Of a DNA stretch of 64,000 nt, positions 45,775 through 56,850 are shown one piece after another (positions within the stretch are counted from its first letter, which is position 1; each line of letters begins with the position of its first letter). The position numbers were made by a program, and so were the translations under genes. The notes beneath the pieces were generated by a model that was given only the letters and a program-made list of their open reading frames with translations, had not been told where the DNA came from and did not search any database. The stretch comes from Phoronis australis (taxonomy: Eukaryota; Phoronida; Phoronidae): contig NMRA01000576.1 in the NCBI GenBank assembly GCA_002633005.1, forward strand, positions 1 to 64,000. The letters are read 5' to 3'.

Positions 45775-46200
45775 ATCATCATGTGGTGTCATCTCCTTAG
45801 AGGTCGACTTGAAATGACCCGCCATTCTGCTCTGCTCTTTGCCTCTCTTGTACATTCTTGCACTGATAGATTCGTCCAGTCCTTGATGTCGTCCACTCAC
45901 ATTCTACGTTGTCTACCTCTTGCTCTCACCCCTTCTGTTTTTCCTTCCGGTATGTTCTTGCAAATGGTGTCATGCCTTTCAATGTGACCAAAGTATTTCA
46001 GTTTTCTTGTTTGGATTGTATTTAGGAGTGATGGTTTAATTTTGAGCAAGTTACAAACATCTTTGTTGGTCTTTCTTTCTGTCCAGCTGATTCTTGCCAT
46101 CCGTCTGAATGTCCACATTTCAAAGGCCTCTATTTTTATAGTCATTGTCCATGTCTCAGATCCGTAAAGCAGCACAGAATGTATGTAGCATCTCACAAGT
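45775..46200 (-). pseudogene. LINE reverse-transcriptase C-terminal fragment
   Basis: On the minus strand: HSVLLYGSETWTMT, then FEMWTFRRMARISWTERKTN, LLNTIQTRKLKYFGHIERHD and ARGRQRRM. This is the thumb region of a non-LTR reverse transcriptase family common in animals (L-L-Y-G-x-E-x-W-T, W-x-x-R-R-x-x-x-I-S-W, L-x-Y-F-G-H, G-R-x-R). The coding sense continues to about 45775, with a frame-compatible end that includes ESISARMYKRGKEQSRMAGH. The polymerase core is absent. Confidence 0.8.
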
Positions 46201-46677
46201 CTTGTTCTAAGAGTGAAATGTTACCTATAATGCTGTGCAGGTTGACCTTATGGTAACTCGAGACAAATAGTCGCCTGTTTACGGTACTGCTTCGAAGAAG
46301 AGAAGTTCGCATTAGCTAGGTTCTCTGTTCGTTTCTTGAAAATTTTATTGTTAACTATCCGTAGCAGCTACTGGGAAACGCCGATGGGAAATAGCTTCAC
46401 CTAAGAGTGAATCGATCGAGTCATTCATCGCAAGAGACAGGAATACTTCTTGAAGAGACCGTGTTCAAAGCTTCAAGCAGAATTTCTGTCACCTGTCAGA
46501 TTTTAGTAGGCAATTAAGGTGTGCGGCTGTGAGATTCTTCCCCTAGGCAGTACAAATTTCTTTCCAGAACATTTGATCCTGCACAACACAAAGTACGGTA
46601 ATCAGATAGTCTTCAGTTTAAAGTGATAACTAAGAATGCATTTAAAATATTGCATAATATACAAAGTATATAGATGT
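46201..46677. other. Non-coding gap
   Basis: Nothing recognised. Confidence 0.5.
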
Positions 46678-46925
46678 CAGTGGCGGATTTATAGGGGGGC
46701 CAAGGGGGACATGTCCCCCCTAAAATTCTCCCAGCTTCCATTTGGCACTGTTCAAAATTCTCCGCCTTGTGTAACAAAGGAAAATCCTATCTGCAGACGT
46801 TTTGGAAACACTGCAATCTCGCGACACGCGCACGTACGCGCCATTTGACAAAACTTTGCGATATCTCTCGAGAGTATTTTCTGAAATTGTTTTTTTTGGT
46901 ATTAAAATATTAAAAACTTGTAATA
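46678..46925. mobile_element. Element end with CAGTGGCGGATT terminus
   Basis: Starts CAGTGGCGGATTTATA, a start seen in many hAT-type elements, followed by a 16-bp palindrome (GGGGGACATGTCCCCC, 46704-46719). From 46760 on it shares a block with 47635-47790 (CCGCCTT-TGTAACAAAGG, then GCGATATCTCTCGA, then TCTGAAATTG). The far end was not located. Confidence 0.5.
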
Positions 46926-47134
46926 AAACGAAACCACTTCCGATTGCTATATGTACGTAACCTCCACAGTTGATTGAAGAACATGGAAATTGGCCCGATA
47001 GGTGACGCAATGGCGCCCAAAGAGCGCATCGCAATTTTAGCAGCAGAATAACTGAAGAACGCCAATATTCCAACATCCGGTTAAATAATTTAGTTTACTC
47101 AAGGAAGAGTGAAAATTTTTAATGAGGCATCATT

Positions 47135-47290
47135 AATTTTGGCCCCGAAAAGCCCGATGAGTTATATACGCGACAGAAGCCGGAGGGAGTGACGTCACCC
47201 AGGCCTTTGTGCTGACCGACTGACGTCACCAAGGCCAGTACGAAACTGGTCACACTCGCTCCGCGTCCGCGAAAAAATGGCACGTTGTTC
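47135..47290 (+). promoter_or_regulatory. CRE-bearing repeat module, copy 1
   Basis: Contains two full TGACGTCA palindromes (47190-47197 and 47221-47228) within a block shared with 56505-56640 (GCCGGAGGGAGTGA, CACCCAGGCC, CACCAAGGCCAGTACGAAA, CTCCGCGTCCGC). TGACGTCA is the CREB/ATF site. Copy 2 also has a TATA box, so the module may be an LTR or element promoter. Confidence 0.5.
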
Positions 47291-47660
47291 CTCGGGTTGG
47301 GTACTTCGGTGGAGTGTACCTCGGCTTAAGGGGGCGTCTATTGCCACTTGGAGTTGAACCATAAGTTGGCCTTGGGCGATTCGTCCCAGTATAAAAGGCA
47401 GAAGTTGCATAAAGTTCTGTACTTACATCAGTAGTTGTAGAATTTCCAGTTTGGTTGGCCTTGATCTTCTTGTCAAGGGCATTCATCAGTTGTTCGACGG
47501 ACCATTTTTCTCCGACATGGTCATGATTTAATTGAATTTGCACATCCATCGGTATCTTTTGGCGTATGATGGTCACAAGCACATGATCTTGGGCGGGGAC
47601 TTGTCCTAGGGTCTCTAACGTTATTTTTGTAACTCTCCGCCTTCTGTAACAAAGGAAATC
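47250..47660 (-). pseudogene. BEL/Pao-type gag fragment
   Basis: The minus-strand frame reads LETLGQVPAQDHVLVTIIRQ, then KIPMDVQIQLNHDHVGEKWS and VEQLMNALDKKIKANQTG, then a Pro/Arg/Thr-rich tail. The order L-x-x-L-G, L-V-x-x-I-x-x-K-x-P, W-x-x-x-x-L-x-x-x-L-x-x-x-I-x-A is that of BEL/Pao retrotransposon gag proteins. Zinc knuckles, protease and polymerase are missing, so it is a fragment. Confidence 0.65.
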
Positions 47661-49369
47661 TGTGGTCGTTTTGAAAACAGTGCATACTCCTGTCACGCGC
47701 AAGTACACGCCGTTTCTTAAAATTTTGCGATATCTCTCGAAAGTTTGTTCTGAAATTGAGTTTTCTGGTATTACAATAGTAACTAGAAAGGTTATTGTCA
47801 CGGCGTGACAATAATGCACTCTGCGCGTGCGTATTACTGGAATTGTTATGGGAAAATACTAACAGCAACCCGTTTACCAATACAAAAAGGAATTCTTTAA
47901 AATTATGAGAGAAATTACATGTTAATATCTTGATGACCTTTCCGCTAATTGACCTCTTCCGGTGCATTATGAGCCCCGATGAAGGAATAATTGTGAACTC
48001 GATCAAAAGTTTGGTTAATGCTCAGAATCACAGATTTTATAATTTAAGCACCTTCAGAATACAAGATGAATGAATTGGTCAAACTTTCAGAAGAAAAGTG
48101 CACCTAACGACCCCATGCGAACACCAAATGACCTGAAAATTTAGAATTCAAACTCAACCACATTTAGTAAACAGATATGTAACTTAAAGTCTGTAACTCC
48201 AAATTTTAGTTCGCACTCAATGACCTTTGACCTATTTTTTCTGATTGGTTAAGCCTATTTCGTAGTAAAGTAGGGTGTTAAATTGGTATGTTGACTTACA
48301 CCAGTGTGCTGAAATTGAAAAAAATTCCTTGAAAAATGCAGGAAAATTTAGATTTTGAACGTTATATGACCTTTGCACTAATTGACCCTATCCGGTGCAT
48401 TATTAGCCAATTTAGGAGAAAAAGTGTGTTTGAAGCTGAGAATCACACTTGTCTAACTGTTGACACATCAGAGTACTTGGTGAACAAAAAGGTCAAATAT
48501 TCAGAAAAAAAATGCACCTAATGACCCCATGGTTCCACCAAATGAAATGAAACTTTGAATTTAGTTCTGAATTTCATGTACCAATAGGATGTGTGAATTT
48601 GAAGTGTCTGGCTCAAAATCTTAGTTTGCACTAAATGACCTTTGACCTCTTTAACCTTATTGGATGACTCGATTTCTTAGAAAAGTATTTTTTAAATTCC
48701 CTTGTTGACTTATACCTGTGCACCGAATTTGAAAAATATACCTTTAAAACTGAAGACAGAGTAGCATTTTCAAAGTTATATGACCTTTGCACCAAATGAC
48801 CTTTTCCAGTGCATTATAAGCCTTTTTGGTAAAATCATTGCAAAGTCCGTGTAACGTGTATTTAATGCTGAGAATCACAGTCGTCTAACTTTTGACACAT
48901 CAGAATAGTTGGTAAATGAAAATGTAAAATTTTCATTAAAAATGCACCTAATGACCCCATGGTTGCACCAAATGACCTGAAACTTTCGATTTCGATCTGA
49001 ATTCTATGTGCCAATCAGATGTGTGAATTTGAAGTGTTTAGTTCAAAATTTTAGTTTGCACCTAATGACCTTTGACTTGTTTTATCTGATTGGATGATTC
49101 GATTACTTAAAAAAGTAATTTTTTGTTTATTTCTATGCACCGAATTTAAAAAATAGCTTTAAAGCTGAAGGAGAAGTAGCATTTTGAAAATTATATGACC
49201 TTTGCACTAAACGACATCTTCCGGTGCAATGTGGAATATGATTATATAACGAATCAAAATTTATGAACTGTCCAAAATCATATGCTGAATTTAAAGAACG
49301 TACCTGCACCCAATTTGGAGTTACTAAGTGTCAAAGTTGGTCGGAAGAACAATAACAAGAACTAGAAAT

Positions 49370-49394
49370 ATTATTGTCACGGCGTGACAATAAT
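49370..49394. repeat. Perfect 25-bp palindrome (12-bp arms)
   Basis: Arms ATTATTGTCACG and CGTGACAATAAT around a single G. The same palindrome is at 51887-51911, and a 23-bp version at 47792-47814. Each follows ACTAGAAA and is followed by a GCGCGTGCGTATTACTGG block, so it marks a repeat boundary or an element terminus. Confidence 0.9.
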
Positions 49395-50541
49395 GGATTC
49401 TGCGCGTGCGTATTACTGGAATTATGGGAAGTTACTGACAGCAACCCGTTTACCAATATGAAAAGGATTTTTTTAAAATTGTAGGAGAAATTGAATGTTA
49501 ATATTTTGATGACTTTTCCACTAATTGACCTCTTCCGGTGCATTTTAAGCCCCGATGAGGGAGTAATTGTTAACTCGATTAAAGGTGTGATTAATGCTAA
49601 GAATCACAGATGTTTTACTTTAAGCACTTCAGAATACAAGATGACTGAATTGGTCAAACTTTCAGAAGAAAAATGCACCTAATGACCCCATGGATGCACC
49701 AAATGACCTGAAAACTTAGAATTCAAACTTAATCGCGATTATTAAACAGATACATAATTTTGAAGTCTTTATCTCAAAATTTTAGTTTGCACTCAATGAC
49801 CTTTGACCTATTTTTTCTGATTAGTTAGGCCTGTTGTGTAGTAACGTATGGTGCTCGATTGGCATGTTGGCTTACAACAGCGTGCTGAAAGTGAAAAGAA
49901 TTCATTGAAAAATGTAGGGGATATATAATTTTGAATGATAGATGACCTTTGCACTAATTGACCCTATCCGGTGCATTATTAGCGTCTTTAGGAGCAAAGC
50001 CAGTGAAAAGTTTGTTTAATGCTGAGAATCAGAGTTGTCTAACGGGTGACACGTCACTTGGTGAATGAAAAGGACAAATTTTCATAAGAAAAATGCACCT
50101 AATGACCCAGGTTTGCACTAAATGACCTGAAACTTTGAATTCCGAATTAAATTACCTGTGCCAATCAGACCTGTGAATTTTAAGTGTTTAGCTCAAAATA
50201 TTAGTTTGCACCTGTTTAACCTGATTGGATGACCCGATTACTTAGAAAAGTATTTTTAAATTGCCTTATTCTTATACCTGTGTACCGAATTTGAAAGGAA
50301 TAGCTTTTAAAATAAAGAAGGAGTAGCATTTTGAAAATTACATGACTTTTGCACCAAATGACCTCTTCCGGTGCATTATGGAATATGAATATATAATGAA
50401 TGAAAATGTATATATTGTCAAAAATCATATGTTGAATTCAAAGACCGTACCTGCACCCAATTTGGAATTATTAAGCCTCAAAGTTGGTAGGAAGAAGAAT
50501 AAGAATAAGATTAATATTGAAGAAAACCCAGGAACAACAGT

Positions 50542-50565
50542 ACTCTGCGCTTGCACGCGCAGAGT
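50542..50565. repeat. GC hairpin ACTCTGCGC/GCGCAGAGT
   Basis: Perfect 9-bp arms around a 6-nt loop (TTGCAC). Related hairpins occur near 56212-56232, 56269-56292 and 56400-56421. A CTAG follows 14 nt after this copy. Confidence 0.85.
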
Positions 50566-53200
50566 AATAAGAATAAGAACTAGAACGCAATTGCGTATGC
50601 GCACTTACAACTCTGAGCGTGGTGTATGCACGTGCATAGTGAAGTATAGGCGCATTACACTGCATGGAAGTTTCATCCTTTGTGTGAAAGAGAGCGATGT
50701 CCCTGGTAACTATGAAAGAGCAAGAAAGAATGTTAACGGAAAACTGCACCTAATAACCCCAGAGTTTCACCTAATGACCCCAGGGTTTGTAACTGAATTT
50801 CCTTTACGAATGAAAACTATATAGGTGATTGTGTAAGGTCTAGCTCAAAAATCACTTTTGCACTTAATGACCTTTGACCTGGAAACTCGGTTCTCTCCGA
50901 TTCAGTTTCCAAGTAAATTTCGTGGGCACTTCTCTAGTGTCTGCTTATTATCAAAATCCGGAGAGTCTATCTAACGCCGTGTAGAAGAAGAAGCAATTTG
51001 ACAGAATGCACCCCTTTACCCGTTTCGGGTCATTCCGGTGCATTTTGAGTTAAAACCATGTGATCAATAGAATTTCATCGGCAGTTAGTTGAACCACCAT
51101 GATATGAACGCCCTCACTAATGCATCATGTAAGTACAAGATGATTCAAAAAGTCTTAAATTTAACAAAAACTGCACTTAATGACCCCAACGCTGCACCTA
51201 TTGACTCCAAAGCTTGTGATTGAAGTTCCTTTGCGAATGGAAATAATATGCACGATTATGAAAGGTCTAGCTCAAAAATCGTGTTTGCACTTAAGGACAT
51301 TTGACCCGGAAACTCGGTTCCATGATCCAATTTAAATTCCAAGTTAATTTCGGATGGACTTCTCTAGTGCCTCTTGTTATCAAAATTGGGAGAATCTATC
51401 TAAAAGCCTGTCGAAGAAGAAGCAATTTGACAGAATGCACTCCTTGACCCGTTTCGGGTCAATCCGGTGCATTTTGAGTCAAATCCATGTGATCAATAGA
51501 ATTTGATCGGCAATTGGTTGAACCACCATGAATTTGAACGCTCTGCCTAATGCATCATTCAGGTACAAGTTTTGACCTGTTTAACCTATTTGGATGACCT
51601 GATTACTTAGAAAAGTAATTTTTTTAAATTGCCTTATTGACTTATACCTGTGTACCGAATTTGAAAAGAATAGCTTTTAAAATAAAGAAGGAGTAGCATT
51701 TTGAAAATTACATGACCTTTGCACCAAATGACCACCTCCGGTGCATTATGGAATATGATTATATAACGAATCAAAATTTATGTACTGTCAAAAATCATAT
51801 GCTGAATTTAAAGACTGTACCTGCACCCAATTTGGAGTTATTAAGTGTCAAAGTTGGTCGGAAGAACAATAACAAGAACTAGAAAGATTATTGTCACGGC
51901 GTGACAATAATGGATTCTGCGCGTGCGTATTACTGGAATTATGGGAAGTTACTGACAGCAACCCGTTTACCAATATGAGAAGGAATTCTATAAAATTGTA
52001 GGAAAAATAGCATGTTAATATTTTGATGACCTTTCCACTATTTGACCTCTTTCGGTGCATTATGAGCCCGGATGAGGGAATAATTGTGAACTCGATTAAA
52101 AGTGTGGTTAATGCTAAGAATCTTAGATGTTTTACTTTAAGCACTTTATAATACAACAAGAATGAATTGGTCAAACTTTCAGAAGAAAAATGCACCTAAT
52201 GACACCATGGGTGCTCCACATGACCTGATAATTTAGAATTCAAACTCAATCACATTTACTAAACATATATGTAATTTTGAAGTCTCTAGCTCAAAATTTT
52301 ATTTTGCACTCAATGACCTTCGACCTATTTTTCTGATTGGTTAGGTCTATTGCGTAGAAAAGTAGGGCGTTCGATTGGCATGGTGACTTACACCAGTGTG
52401 CTGAACTTGAAAAGAATTCCTTGAAAAATGCAGGAGATATAACATTTTGAACGTTAGATGACCTTTGCACTAATTGACCCTATCCGGTGCATTATAAGCG
52501 TCTTTAAGAGAATTATTGCATAGCCCGTGAAAAGTGTGTTTAATACTGAGAACCACAGTTGTCTAACGGTTGACACATCAAAATACTTGGTGAATGAAAA
52601 GGACAAATTTTCAGAAGAAAAATGCACCTAATGACCCCATGGCTGTACTAAATGACTTGAAACTTTGTATTTCGAATTGAATTAGACGCACCAATCAGAC
52701 TTGTGAATTTGAAGTGTCTAGCTCAAAATTTTACTTTGCACTCAATGACCTTTGACCTATTTTCTCTGATTGGAGGGCCCTACTGCTTAGTAAAGTAGGC
52801 TATTTCATTGGCATGTAGGTTTACACCAATGTGCTGGATTTGAAGAGAATTCCTTGAAAAATGTAGAAGAAATAACCTTTTCAAAAGTAAATGACCTTTG
52901 CACTAATTGACCCAATCCCGTGCATTACAAGCCCTTTTAGTAGAACTATTGCAAAGTACGTGAAAATTATATTTAATGCTGGGAATCACAGTTGTCTAAC
53001 GGTTGACACATCAGAATACTTGGTGAATGAAAAGGACAAATTTTTAGAAGAAAAATGCACCCAATGACCCCAGGTTTGCACTAAATGACCTAAAAATTTG
53101 GATTCTGAATTGAATTTCCTGTGCCAATCAGACCTGTGAATTTGAAGTGTCTAGTTCAAAATTTTAGTTTGCACCTAATGACCTTTGACCTGTTTAAGGA

Positions 53201-54082
53201 GACTGCCACCCGATTTAATTAGTTTTTTTGCCGTCTTAATCGGTCTATATCCACATCGCCTTGCATACGGTCGACCTTACCTTGCCAAGAGGTGTCGCGT
53301 TAACCTGTGAGGAAGGTGAGAAACTACGCTAGCGACGTCAGTGGTTCATATGCAGAGTGAATGCCGCTATGTTGCGGTGCATCGTTCCCGCTTGTCTGAA
53401 CTAAGCAGCTGCGAGGAAAGCGGGTATATCGTTTTTTTTACTTCCTCGAGAGTCCGAAATGCTTAGGAAGTGGCTCATGGTAGTGAAGAATGAAATGTAC
53501 GCTGTAAATAGCAGGTATGAGGCCGTGAAACATCTCCGTGTCTGTGGTCTGCAGACGTCGACAGTGCCTGACGAATGCCGGCTTACAAAATACTTCCATA
53601 CGTTCCGTTGTCTGAGCTTATTCACGGTACCTCTCTAGTATTTCTTCATCACTGTATTCCTGTTCGAATTGATAGCCTGTAAAACTTAACGATCCACCTG
53701 CGAAGTCGGGAGTGATGAGCTCTAGCTATAGTCCTAAGTCGGGATTGCGAGTTGTCATGTTGGCGTTTATTACTGAGCGTTCTGTTTCAAAATGAATTAT
53801 TCTCACCCTAACCAATACTTATATAAAACTGAAACAAAGTCTGTCTCATTAGAAGCAATTTGTAACACATTTGGAGTGTTCGTGAGTGCAAATGATTTGA
53901 GAAGCCAGCAATGAATAAATCACTGCGTTACCGGCTTTACTTTTTGACGGGACACCGAGGCCGTTTGAGCTCATGCTAATTTATTGTTTGCTTGCAGAAA
54001 CTGTTGTGAAACAACTCTATTTCCATCCCACGGCCAGGTGTTAGGGGAATCTTTATTTACATTTACATTACTCAAATAATGA
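53201..54082. other. Non-coding gap right of the satellite
   Basis: The satellite ends abruptly after TGACCTGTTTAAGG. Nothing recognised in the remainder. Confidence 0.5.
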
Positions 54083-54155
54083 ATGTCAATGTACAACTTC
54101 TGCCCTGACGGTGCTGTGGCCAAAGCGGAACCTGAATTCGCGGCCCCCCGGACGA
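54083..54155 (+). CDS. Possible first coding exon (24 codons)
   Basis: ATG followed by an open frame, MSMYNFCPDGAVAKAEPEFA then APRT, ending at a GTAAGT donor with one base over. The next 250 bp are GC- and CpG-rich (GGCCGCCGGGG, GGCCGGCCGCGACGG), as often seen near invertebrate promoters. It could begin gene 2, but its phase (one base over) does not join exon 59154 directly, so another exon would be needed. Confidence 0.25.
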
Positions 54156-54800
54156 GTAAGTAGATTTGCAGTTTCGTGGCTAATTCACCAACATAATCAC
54201 GTGCACATTACTTTGGCTCACTAGTGTAGTATTTTCTTGACTGGAAGTTTAGTTTCCACTGAACTTTGGCTGGTCAGTTTCCGAACCACTGGCCGCCGGG
54301 GATAACGAGTCAATCCGGCCGGCCGCGACGGACCTGATCGGGCTCCGAGCCACTGGCCAGGATAACAAGCGTTTTGTGTTTAGAACTAAAAAAATCAAAA
54401 GTCTAAACAACACAAATCAAAGTTCTCGTGTCTGTATCTCACGGAAAATACTTCGAAATTATCTCGGAACAGGCCCCAAACTCCTGCTACGGACCTTATT
54501 GGCCTGCCGAACTTTGTAGGCTACGGTGTGTCCAAATACCAATAAATCTGTAAGAGCGAAATTATAAGAATTAACTCGGTGTATTTTTAAGGGTTTTACA
54601 TCGAAGTTTGATGATTTATTGGTGTTAAAACGATGACTTCAAGCGATAAGCTGACACCAGTAACCCGTACAGACTGCGTGTGAAACCGATGACATCATTG
54701 GATAATTTCAACACCTCAGTCTACCGTCAGGTGTCAGGTAACGCAACCGTACGTGTCGTTATGGAGTAGAACTACTCGATCTAAATTGATACAAATTAGG
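54156..54800. other. Gap with CpG-rich start
   Basis: 54270-54360 is GC-rich in an AT-rich setting. No other feature. Confidence 0.45.
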
Positions 54801-55020
54801 TTGTTACTTGGCGAAATAAATTTTGCCAAGTATGTTGCTCTGACACTAAGTTTGTTTTTACTTGGCGAAATAAATTTCGCCAAGTATGTTGCTCTTCCAC
54901 TAAGTTTTTTTTTGTTTGTTCGCACGATACAGGTCGCAATTTTCGTCCGATCATCACGAAATTTACACACAACACGTACTTCCGGAAGTACTGGAAGCCT
55001 ATTGTTTTTCGTCAAAATCG
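54801..55020. repeat. Dispersed repeat with CTTGGCGAAAT hairpins, copy 1
   Basis: Has two tandem segments each beginning with a hairpin. The second is perfect (CTTGGCGAAAT, AA, ATTTCGCCAAG); the first has one mismatch. It is followed by a 110-bp block (54905-55016, TTCGCACGATACAGG through GGAAGCCTATTGTTTTTCG) shared with 56075-56182. Confidence 0.8.
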
Positions 55021-55790
55021 GATCCAATATGGCGGCTGTGGCGGCCATTTTGTTTCCATTTAAAGGTTCAAATGCTTCTGGAGGCTACAATTTTTTACGT
55101 AAAAGGCTAAGAATCGGCACAGTAAATGGACCGGGAGTTTGCTACAAGTAGGCCGGAAATTGTTTACTTCCGGTTAAAGATGGCAGAAATATCTGCGATC
55201 GCGCATGCGCACCTCGATTTTGGCCTAAAAACGTTTTCCTCTAGAGGGCGCATTATCAGACCAATTCCTTCAAACTTTTACAGGTATTAGTTTCTTATGA
55301 CATGCTATTATACAAAACCAAAAAACCGGAAGTTGCTTTCAAGATGGCGGATCTGGCTCATGTTGACCCATTTTCAGTCGTGCTGGAGTGCGATTTTAAA
55401 CGGGAAAAGAAAAAGAAGTGATTTTTCGCATGTGGATTCTTTGAAGTATATTCTTTCAAATGGCCTGTAACAATTTTTTTCTCAGACTTACCGTTTTCGA
55501 GTTATTTGACTTTGAATTTCTTAAAAAAATCAAAATTTCATTTTTTTCGAAAAATTTACAGAATTAGGCGATACCATCACTTTAGATAGAATTTTGAACG
55601 GGCTTTCAGAAGATGTTTTCCATTTTTCGCTACGACGTCTACTTTTTGAGTTACTTGAGATTTTCTGATAACGCTGTTCCTTTGTTGATCGCTCTGGCTG
55701 CATGGATGTTGGTTTACCTTCTATGAACTAGACTGTAGCCTATTTCTTATGGATTTATGACATCTAAGTTCATCATATGAATGCTGAGAT
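55021..55790. other. Non-coding gap
   Basis: Contains GATGGCGG and CATTTTGTTTCC phrases typical of short dispersed repeats, but no identifiable unit. Confidence 0.4.
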
Positions 55791-55794
55791 GTTG

Positions 55795-56185
55795 TTCATC
55801 ATCGCCACCACCATCATCATATTCGTCATCATCGTCATCATCTCCGTCATCATCTCCGTCTTTGTCTTTTCCGTTAATTTCGCCAAGTGTCGCTCAAGAC
55901 TGTAGCCTTTTTCTTACTGATTTCGGACTTCTACGTTCGTCATGTGTATGTTATTATTACTTCTTTTGTTCATCCTCACCACCAACGTCGTCATATTCGT
56001 CATCTTCATCATCATCTTTATCGTTATCTTTTTGGTTAATTTCGCCAAGGTTCGCTCCTCGGAGCGCTTTCATTTTTGTTTGTTCGCACGATACAGGTCG
56101 CAATTTTCGTCCGATCATCACGAAATTTACACATAGCACGTAGTTCTGGAAGTACTGGAAGCCTATTGTTTTTCGTCAAAACGCG
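55795..56185. repeat. Trinucleotide-rich DNA and dispersed repeat copy 2
   Basis: CAT/CAC/TCG trinucleotide runs at 55795-55880 and 55975-56030 surround truncated pieces of the repeat at 54801. The 110-bp block is well preserved at 56075-56182. Serine-rich open frames here are simple-sequence artefacts. Confidence 0.8.
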
Positions 56186-56504
56186 CAGAGTAAAAATTCG
56201 TAGAACAGTAAAACTCTGCGCTTGCACGCGCAGCAATAATAAGAAGATAAAATACGTAGAACAGTAAAACTCTGCGCTTGAACGCGCAGAGTAATAATAA
56301 GAACTAGAATGCAATTGCATATGCGCACTTACAACTATGCGCGTGGTGAACAAGAAGAATCAGAATAAGAATATGAAGGTAAAATACGTAGAACAGTAAA
56401 ACTCTGCACTGAATGCGCAGAGTAATAAGAATAAAATTGAAGAAAACCCATGCAGGAACAACAGTACTCTGAGTAAAAACTTGTAACGAAATGAAACCAT
56501 TAAT
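56186..56504. repeat. Cluster of GC hairpins
   Basis: Three hairpins of the ACTCTGCGC/GCGCAGAGT type occur in about 220 bp (one perfect at 56269-56292, two eroded), each preceded by a TACGTAGAACAGTAAA phrase. Tandem duplication of an element end is likely. Confidence 0.75.
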
Positions 56505-56850
56505 TTTGGCGGCGACAGGCCCGCTGAATTATATAAGCAACAGAAGCCGGAGGGAGTGAAATTAAGCCGGCGGAGTGACGTCACCCAGGCCGTTGAGCCG
56601 ACGGACTGTCGTCACCAAGGCCAGTACGAAATTGGCCACCCTCTCTCCGCGTCCGCTATAAAACGGCCCGCGAGAAAAAAACAGAACACCTCGAATCCAA
56701 ATAGGGGGCCAGTGCAATACCTGGGACCAAGGCTGCTCCGAAACGGGTGGAACGAAGGTCTGTAGTGGAGGGGGGAGACGGAGTTTGTGCAAACGATGCA
56801 TTTTGTATGATAGATAATAAGATACTGAACGAGAAACATTGCAATGAATC
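56505..56850 (+). promoter_or_regulatory. CRE and TATA-bearing repeat module, copy 2
   Basis: Matches 47135-47290 and keeps one TGACGTCA (56576-56583); the second site has changed to TGTCGTCA. A TATAAAA lies at 56657-56663 in a GC-rich setting, about 75 bp downstream of the CRE. No long frame follows. The arrangement is that of a polymerase II promoter, perhaps of a retroelement LTR. Confidence 0.5.

Larger units (their letters stand above)
48221..53191. promoter_or_regulatory. Repeated DR1 nuclear-receptor-type motifs
   Basis: TGACCTTTGACCT, the reverse complement of the direct repeat AGGTCA-A-AGGTCA (DR1), occurs exactly at 48221, 48636, 49797, 50868, 52746 and 53179, and with one mismatch at 49067 and 52314. 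DR1 is the site type bound by RXR heterodimers, HNF4 and COUP-TF receptors in animals. Whether any receptor binds here is unknown; the repeats may simply be inherited from one ancestral monomer. Confidence 0.6.
47792..53200. repeat. Degenerate satellite of about 400-bp monomers
   Basis: Recurring blocks in fixed order: TGACCTTTGCACTAATTGACC, then TCCGGTGCATTA, then AATGCACCTAATGACCCC, then a TTTGCACTCAATGACCTTTGACCT-type block (each quoted in short form). Monomers start near 47920, 48350, 48770, 49190, 49490, 49930, 50340, 51700, 52020, 52440 and 52870. Stretch 50700-51560 is a more diverged variant. Three 23-25-bp palindromes (47792, 49370, 51887) mark a longer period. No coding frame is conserved. 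Confidence 0.85.

Noticed and set aside
47792-53200. CRISPR-like array
   Set aside because: Repeats are long, degenerate and contiguous, without short unique spacers. The DNA is eukaryotic.
55781-56143. 120-codon serine-rich open frame
   Set aside because: Derived from CAT/TCA trinucleotide repeats; no biological features.
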